Shown piece by piece: positions 58,849 through 64,000 of a stretch of DNA of 64,000 nucleotides (its first letter is position 1; each line of letters begins with the position of its first letter). The notes beneath the pieces were generated by a model, which ran no database searches, had not been told where the DNA came from, and was given only the letters and a program-made list of their open reading frames with translations. This DNA comes from Lotus japonicus (Eukaryota; Streptophyta; Magnoliopsida; Fabales; Fabaceae): contig NC_080044.1 of the NCBI RefSeq assembly GCF_012489685.1, forward strand, positions 83,624,732 through 83,688,731, read 5' to 3'. A program made the translations under genes and the position numbers.

Positions 58849-60112
58849 CTGTCGTCAACAGACTAAAAATTATACCCGGGGAGAAGAGGAATACACAATG
58901 AATTTTGTGGCAAAACAAACAATGAGCTTGAAATTCCATGTTTTCTACTCCTTGTCATTATCAACTGGCAACATCAAATTAACCGCTGTTGAAGAAAGCA
59001 TTCATGAAGAAATTGATTTAGCACCAGCAATACTCTTCCTACTGACTTCAAGATACCAGAATTCACGACGAGAACCTTATTTCGAATCTGCTACCTAATG
59101 ATACTAGCAGAGGAAGGGCTATACGTAAATAGTGCACTTGTTGACTGGACAATTAAAAGAAAAGAAGTAATGAAATCTCCTAGAACAATGTAGAATATAA
59201 AAGGCAATAATTATTGAAGTATAAGCACATTGTATATAGGCATGTAGAAAAAAGCTGAATTATGTGTGTTAGTTTCAGCTGTTTGTTAGAAGAAAGAAGT
59301 TAGTTAATACTTTTTTTAAGTAGTTCAGTCAGTAGTTATAGCTGAACATGAGCATCATTGTATATAACCGTGTACATTTATTTGGTTCAATGAGAATTTG
59401 AGTTTTTCTCCTTCATTTCTGTTATTCGATCTCCAATGTGGTATCATAAGTTTTCTTCTCTTCCACGTTCTGAACTTGGCTATTATCTGAGTTCTTCCCT
59501 TCCTTCAGCCCGTGTTTCTTCATCATTGCATTAATGGAGTCTTGAAAATCCTTTTTACCGGCACCATTCAGACAATCCAGGTCTTGTGTTGGTCTCTCAA
59601 TTGCTCACCGGAGATAACAACAATTCCCGGAACCGTGCCATGTCGACAGCGTTCAATGTGAAGAACAAAATCGGGTTCGTTAATGATACTATTATTAAAC
59701 CTGCTGCTGATGATCCACATTTGCAGGCTTGGGAGTTGGGATGAAATCCAAGATTATCTTCCTCAGCATAATTGCCAATGTGGCGGAAGTCGAGTGCTGT
59801 TGGGTTACTTTCATCAGGAACAGGTTATGCAATTCTTGATGGGTTTAAATGATTCATTCAACCAAGTTAAGAGCCAAATTCTCCTCATGACTCCTTTTCC
59901 TCCTATCAATCAGGTCTTTTCCATGGTGCTCCAAAAGGAAAAGCAGAGGGAAATTACCTTTGTTTCTTCAGAAACGCAGTCACATGTTGCTTTTGCTGCC
60001 CAATCTTCTACAAAAGAAAAATTCATCAATGAAGACAAGGATAAGTGATGAGTATAGGCCTCCAATCAAGAAGGTGTATGAGAGAAAGAACAAGGGGAAA
60101 GCCACAGCTTAA
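58849..60112 (+). mobile_element. Truncated Ty1/copia relic and flanking DNA
   Basis: 58849-59262 shows nothing recognisable. 59263-59435 looks like a short LTR (TGTGTGTTAG … CTCCA), followed by the primer binding site TGGTATCATAAG at 59439-59450. Copia gag pieces come next: DNPGLVLVSQLLTGDN and AMSTAFNVKNKIGFVND (~59570-59740), then after a frame change HQEQVMQFLMGLNDSFNQVK (59806-60048). The element is cut at ~60112, where the gypsy LTR starts. No protease, integrase or RT is seen. Confidence 0.75.
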
Positions 60113-60428
60113 TGTGTTTGTTATAGTTAGTTAGTATCCAGCTGGCAAGTTAGTTGTTTCTGTTAGTGGCCAGCTGGCAATTTCTGTTAGAGATGCATTC
60201 TGTTAGCATCTGGGAGATAGTATAAATAAAGGGAAGGGGGTAGTTAACGAGAAGTTATTGAGTTAGTAGGTAATTGTGGAGAGACTGGTCTCTCGAACAA
60301 CCAGAGGAAGAACTAGGGTTCATTCCACCATTTCTGTACCTTGAGCTCTGGTTCTCATTGAGAATCTGAGTCTCTATTTTCATTCAAATTCAATCTAGTT
60401 TCAGTTCAGAGTTCTACAGTGTTCATCA
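60113..60428 (+). repeat. 5' LTR of a Ty3/gypsy element
   Basis: Begins TGTGTTTGTTATAG and ends CTACAGTGTTCATCA. Two bases later comes TGGTATCAGAGC (60431-60442), the initiator-Met tRNA primer site. A TATA box (TATAAATA) lies at 60221-60228 and probably starts the genomic RNA. The 3' LTR is outside the window. Confidence 0.85.
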
Positions 60429-60469
60429 ATTGGTATCAGAGCTCCATCCAGGAGCTGTGGTATCGATCT

Positions 60470-63400
60470 ATGGTAGCTAGCAGAATGGAATCTCGAGTTG
60501 ATGCGATCGAGAGGTTTATCGAGGCTATGAATCGCGACAGGGAAGAAGAGCGCAGGAACCGCGACGAAGAACGACGAAATCGAGAGGAAGATCGCAGAGA
60601 GCGTGCGGCGGAGAGAGAGCGTGTAGAGGAGCGACTTCGCACCTTGGAAGCGATTGTAGAATCGCTGTCCAGGAAGTTCGACGGCGAACGCGATGACGGA
60701 GGCAGCGGCGGGCGAGATCGCCGGCAAACAGGGGAAGAGCGAACGGTGAATGGTGGCAGCGTGGGAGGCCAGAGAGTAGAACACGAAGAGGAGAGAACAC
60801 CGCGCACCGAGAATCCGCAAGCGGAGCGGTGGCGGAAGCTTGATATTCCGGTGTTCCAAGGAGAAGAAGATGCGTACAGTTGGATTCAGAAGTTGGAGAG
60901 ATACTTCCGATTGAAGGGAGCGAAAGAGGAAGAGAAGACGCAAGCTATCATGGTGGCTCTTGATGGAAGGGCGTTGAGTTGGTACCAATGGTGGGAGACT
61001 TGTAATCAGGTAACTACGTGGGACAAGTTCAAGGAAGCGTTGCTGGAACGTTTCCAACTCTCATCTGCTTCAAGTCCTTTTGCTGCGTTGCTAGCTCTTA
61101 AGCAAGAAGGAAGTGTAGAGGAATTTGTGGCTCAATTTGAGAGATTTGCAGGCATGTTGCGAGGGGTTGAAGAAGAACACTACATGGACATTTTTGTCAA
61201 TGGACTCAAGGAAGAGATTGCAGCAGAAATCAAGCTCTATGAGCCTAGAACTCTAGCAATCATGGTCAAGAAAGCATTGATGGTGGAACAGAAGAACCTG
61301 GCTGTGAGTAAAGCAGGGGTTGGCAGCATTAGCAGGTACAATTCTTCTTACAAACCACCTTTTAAAGCTTCAACTTATCAGAAAACTGTGACAATTGATA
61401 GTGGACAGAAGAGTGGAGTAGGTAGTGTTGTTCAAAACACAGTACAATCCTCTAGTGGAAGTGTTAGTGATAGAGTAGGGAGCAAGCCAGCAAGGGGAGG
61501 GGTTTTCAAAAGGCTTACTGGGGAAGAAATGAAGGAGAAACTAAGGAAAGGGGAATGTTTTAGGTGTGATGAGAAATTTGGCCCAAACCATGTGTGTAAG
61601 AATAAGCAACTCAGAGTCATGTTGCTGGAGGAGGAAGGTGAGGAAGAAGAAGAGGAGACTATAGAGGCTCAGCCAGAAGATTCAGGAGAAATTATGGAGT
61701 ATAAGCAACTATCACTCAACAGCATACAAGGACTCTCTACCAGGAAATCACTTAAGGTGTGGGGAAAATTGCAGGAAACTACTATTGTTGTGCTCATAGA
61801 TTGTGGAGCAACACACAACTTTATTTCAGCTACTTTGGCAAGAGCTTTGGAACTAAAGATTACTGAAACTTCCTCTTATACAGTGGAAGTTGGAGATGGA
61901 CATAAGGTGCAAGGTAGAGGGGTTTGCAAGAATGTTAGTGTGCAGATCCAAGGGTTCATGGTAACACAAGACTTCTACTTGTTTGGGTTGAGAGGTGTAG
62001 ATGTCGTGCTGGGTTTGGAATGGCTTGCAAGCCTAGGGGATATAAAGGCCAATTTTGAAGAGCTCACCTTGAAGTTCAAGCTGGGGAACAGCAAAGTGGT
62101 ACTCAAGGGTGAACCTGAGCTGTTGAGGAAAGGTGCCTCACTGAATGCAATGGTCAAAGCCATTCAGCAACAGGGTGAGGGGTATGTTCTGCAATGCCAG
62201 ATGTTAGAAAAGGAAGTGGCCCAACCAGAAGACACTCCAGAGTTATTAAAAGCAGTCTTGGCAGATTTTCCAGCATTATTTGCTTCACCAACTGAACTGC
62301 CACCTCAAAGAAGACATGACCATGCAATACATTTGAAGGAAGGGGCATCTATACCTAACATTAGACCCTACAGGTATCCCCATTTTCAGAAAAATGAGAT
62401 AGAAAAATTAGTTGCTGAAATGCTTAATGCAGGCATCATTAGACCAAGTATTAGCCCTTATTCAAGTCCAGTCATATTGGTGAGGAAAAAGGATGGTAGC
62501 TGGAGGTTTTGTGTAGACTATAGGGCCTTGAACAAGGTCACGATCCCCAATAAATTTCCTATCCCAGTTATTGATGAACTATTAGATGAGATTGGTCCAG
62601 CAAAGGTGTTCTCCAAGATAGATCTTAAATCCGGTTACCATCAAATTTTGATGAAGGCTGAAGATGTAGAAAAGACAGCATTTAGGACACACGAGGGGCA
62701 CTATGAGTTTTTGGTGATGCCATTTGGCCTCACCAATGCTCCCTCCACATTTCAGTCCTTAATGAATGAGGTGTTGAGGCCAGTTTTGAGGAAGCATGCA
62801 CTAGTCTTTTTTGATGATATTTTGATCTTTAGCTTGACCATGGAAGACCATGTAGTACACTTGACACAAGTACTGCAGCTAATGGAACAACATGACTTAA
62901 AAATCAATGGCAAGAAGAGTGTGTTTGGAAGAGGGCAAATAGAGTATTTAGGCCATGTTTTGACTGCTGGAGCAGTGGCGGCAGATCCAAAGAAGCTGGA
63001 AGCTATGTGGATGTGGCCAATTCCAAAGGATTTGAAAAGCTTGAGAGGGTTCCTTGGGCTGACTGGATACTATAGAAGGTTTGTTAGAGACTATGGAAAA
63101 ATAGCTAGGCCGTTAACACAGCTCTTGAAGAAAGATAGTTTTCAGTGGGGACCAGGCCCTCAGCAAGCTTTTGAAGCCCTCAAGCAAGCTCTCACTGAAT
63201 TACCCACCCTAGCTGTTCCTGATTTTTCAAAGGTTTTTGTATTAGAAACAGATGCTTCTGGTACAGGGTTGGGAGCAGTGTTGTCTCAGGAAGGAAAGCC
63301 CTTGGCATTTTGGAGTGCTACACTCTCAGATAGGAGCCAAGCTAAGTCAGTATATGAGAGAGAATTAATGGCAGTGGTTAGAGCCGTCCAAAGATGGAGA

Positions 63401-64000
63401 CATTACCTTATGGGGAGGCACTTCATCATTAGGACAGATCAGAAAAGTTTGAAATTTTTGACTGAGCAGAAGGTCTTGGGAGCAGAACAGTTCAAGTGGA
63501 TTTCTAAGCTCTCAGGTTATGATTTTGAAATACAATACAAACCTGGAAAGGACAACTCTGCAGCTGATGCCATGTCTAGGAGAAGTTCTTACTGTGCACT
63601 CTCAGTCCTCAAGGTTAATGACTATGAGGAATGGCAAACTGAAGTGTTACAGGATCCTAAATTGCAAGCAATAGTGCAGGATCTGATTCTGGATCCAGAA
63701 GCTCACAAAGGCTACTCTCTAAGAGACCACAAGCTGTTCTACAAAGGGAAGCTGGTGCTGTCCAAGCAATCCTCTAGGATTCCCATTTTGTGTAAGGAAT
63801 TCCATGCTACCTTGTTGGGGGGGCATTCTGGTTTTTTCAGAACTTATAGGCGGTTGGCTGCAGTGGTCTATTGGGAGGGCATGAAGAAAGACATTAAGGA
63901 CTATGTAGCTGGCTGTGACACTTGCCAGAGGAATAAATTTGACAATTTATCCCCAGCAGGTCTCCTTCAGCCATTGCCAATTCCTACACAAGTATGGACC
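60470..64000 (+). CDS. Ty3/gypsy gag-pol polyprotein, open to the window end
   Basis: The frame from ATG 60470 has no stop through 64000 (1177 codons) and continues outside. Order: Arg/Glu-rich coiled N-terminus; gag (retrotrans_gag; YSWIQKLERYFRLKG, SWYQWWE); CCHC-like knuckle (CFRCDEKFGPNHVC); protease with DCGATHNF in place of the usual D-S/T-G; reverse transcriptase with the VFFDDIL catalytic motif; RNase H (ETDASGTGLGAVLSQEG); integrase HHCC zinc finger (H…H…CDTCQR); then the start of the integrase core. All parts are in one frame with no gap, so this copy may be young. The large minus-strand ORFs at 60401-61057 are shadows. Confidence 0.93.
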   Translation, partial: MVASRMESRVDAIERFIEAMNRDREEERRNRDEERRNREEDRRERAAERERVEERLRTLEAIVESLSRKFDGERDDGGSGGRDRRQTGEERTVNGGSVGGQRVEHEEERTPRTENPQAERWRKLDIPVFQGEEDAYSWIQKLERYFRLKGAKEEEKTQAIMVALDGRALSWYQWWETCNQVTTWDKFKEALLERFQLSSASSPFAALLALKQEGSVEEFVAQFERFAGMLRGVEEEHYMDIFVNGLKEEIAAEIKLYEPRTLAIMVKKALMVEQKNLAVSKAGVGSISRYNSSYKPPFKASTYQKTVTIDSGQKSGVGSVVQNTVQSSSGSVSDRVGSKPARGGVFKRLTGEEMKEKLRKGECFRCDEKFGPNHVCKNKQLRVMLLEEEGEEEEEETIEAQPEDSGEIMEYKQLSLNSIQGLSTRKSLKVWGKLQETTIVVLIDCGATHNFISATLARALELKITETSSYTVEVGDGHKVQGRGVCKNVSVQIQGFMVTQDFYLFGLRGVDVVLGLEWLASLGDIKANFEELTLKFKLGNSKVVLKGEPELLRKGASLNAMVKAIQQQGEGYVLQCQMLEKEVAQPEDTPELLKAVLADFPALFASPTELPPQRRHDHAIHLKEGASIPNIRPYRYPHFQKNEIEKLVAEMLNAGIIRPSISPYSSPVILVRKKDGSWRFCVDYRALNKVTIPNKFPIPVIDELLDEIGPAKVFSKIDLKSGYHQILMKAEDVEKTAFRTHEGHYEFLVMPFGLTNAPSTFQSLMNEVLRPVLRKHALVFFDDILIFSLTMEDHVVHLTQVLQLMEQHDLKINGKKSVFGRGQIEYLGHVLTAGAVAADPKKLEAMWMWPIPKDLKSLRGFLGLTGYYRRFVRDYGKIARPLTQLLKKDSFQWGPGPQQAFEALKQALTELPTLAVPDFSKVFVLETDASGTGLGAVLSQEGKPLAFWSATLSDRSQAKSVYERELMAVVRAVQRWRHYLMGRHFIIRTDQKSLKFLTEQKVLGAEQFKWISKLSGYDFEIQYKPGKDNSAADAMSRRSSYCALSVLKVNDYEEWQTEVLQDPKLQAIVQDLILDPEAHKGYSLRDHKLFYKGKLVLSKQSSRIPILCKEFHATLLGGHSGFFRTYRRLAAVVYWEGMKKDIKDYVAGCDTCQRNKFDNLSPAGLLQPLPIPTQVWT

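Noticed and set aside
60401..61057. 218-codon minus-strand ORF
   Set aside because: Antisense of the gypsy gag region; no domain.

Overview
Nuclear DNA of a flowering plant, most likely a papilionoid legume. Genes are split by GT-AG introns. Recognisable plant genes are chloroplast ribosomal protein L12, D-cysteine desulfhydrase, a FAM32A-like protein, a TRM/DUF4378 protein, a rhodanese/TrhO-type protein, and plant-specific PMD, B3, GRF and FAR1 domains. Intergenic DNA is AT-rich and full of plant transposons. The legume assignment rests on the general look of the MITEs and genes, so the species is not determined.

Layout. 1-1196 (-): 5' part of a plant-mobile-domain (MAIN/PMD) gene, with a 26-bp repeat family upstream. 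2348-6809 (+): an 11-exon gene for a 361-aa YaaW-like protein. 7083-7391: Stowaway MITE. 8325-17446: a 9.1-kb Mutator-like element (MULE) with a 9-bp target duplication (CTGGATTTA) and inverted ends. It carries a FAR1-type transposase gene reading inward from the right end, and a two-domain B3 gene plus a GRF zinc-finger/membrane gene reading inward from the left end. Between them lie a 137-bp minisatellite and a tandem tRNA-like array. 18473-27604: a cluster of nested long-inverted-repeat elements, one holding a captured RABE1-type GTPase gene piece with its intron. 28986-29534 (-): RPL12. 30633-34469 (-): DCD. 35694-38155: a MULE with a perfect 9-bp target duplication, then a hAT MITE. 38360-43427 (-): TRM-like gene with a TRIM retrotransposon in an intron. 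44151-48239: SINE, hAT MITE, LINE/GRF relics and a MULE with a captured ORF. 48483-48866 (+): FAM32A-like gene. 49424-50740: LINE 3' fragments. 51708-58848 (-): 3' part of an STR7-like rhodanese gene whose intron holds a decayed Ty3/gypsy element. 59263-60112: Ty1/copia relic. 60113 to window end: a Ty3/gypsy element with 5' LTR, primer binding site and one open gag-pol frame that leaves the window.

The six or seven host genes are ordinary and unrelated in function, and the rest is transposon-derived. The most interesting object is the 8325-17446 MULE. Its convergent layout resembles maize MuDR (mudrA/mudrB), but B3 and GRF genes take the place of mudrB. The transposase and the B3 gene each carry a single in-frame stop, so the copy looks recently inactivated.
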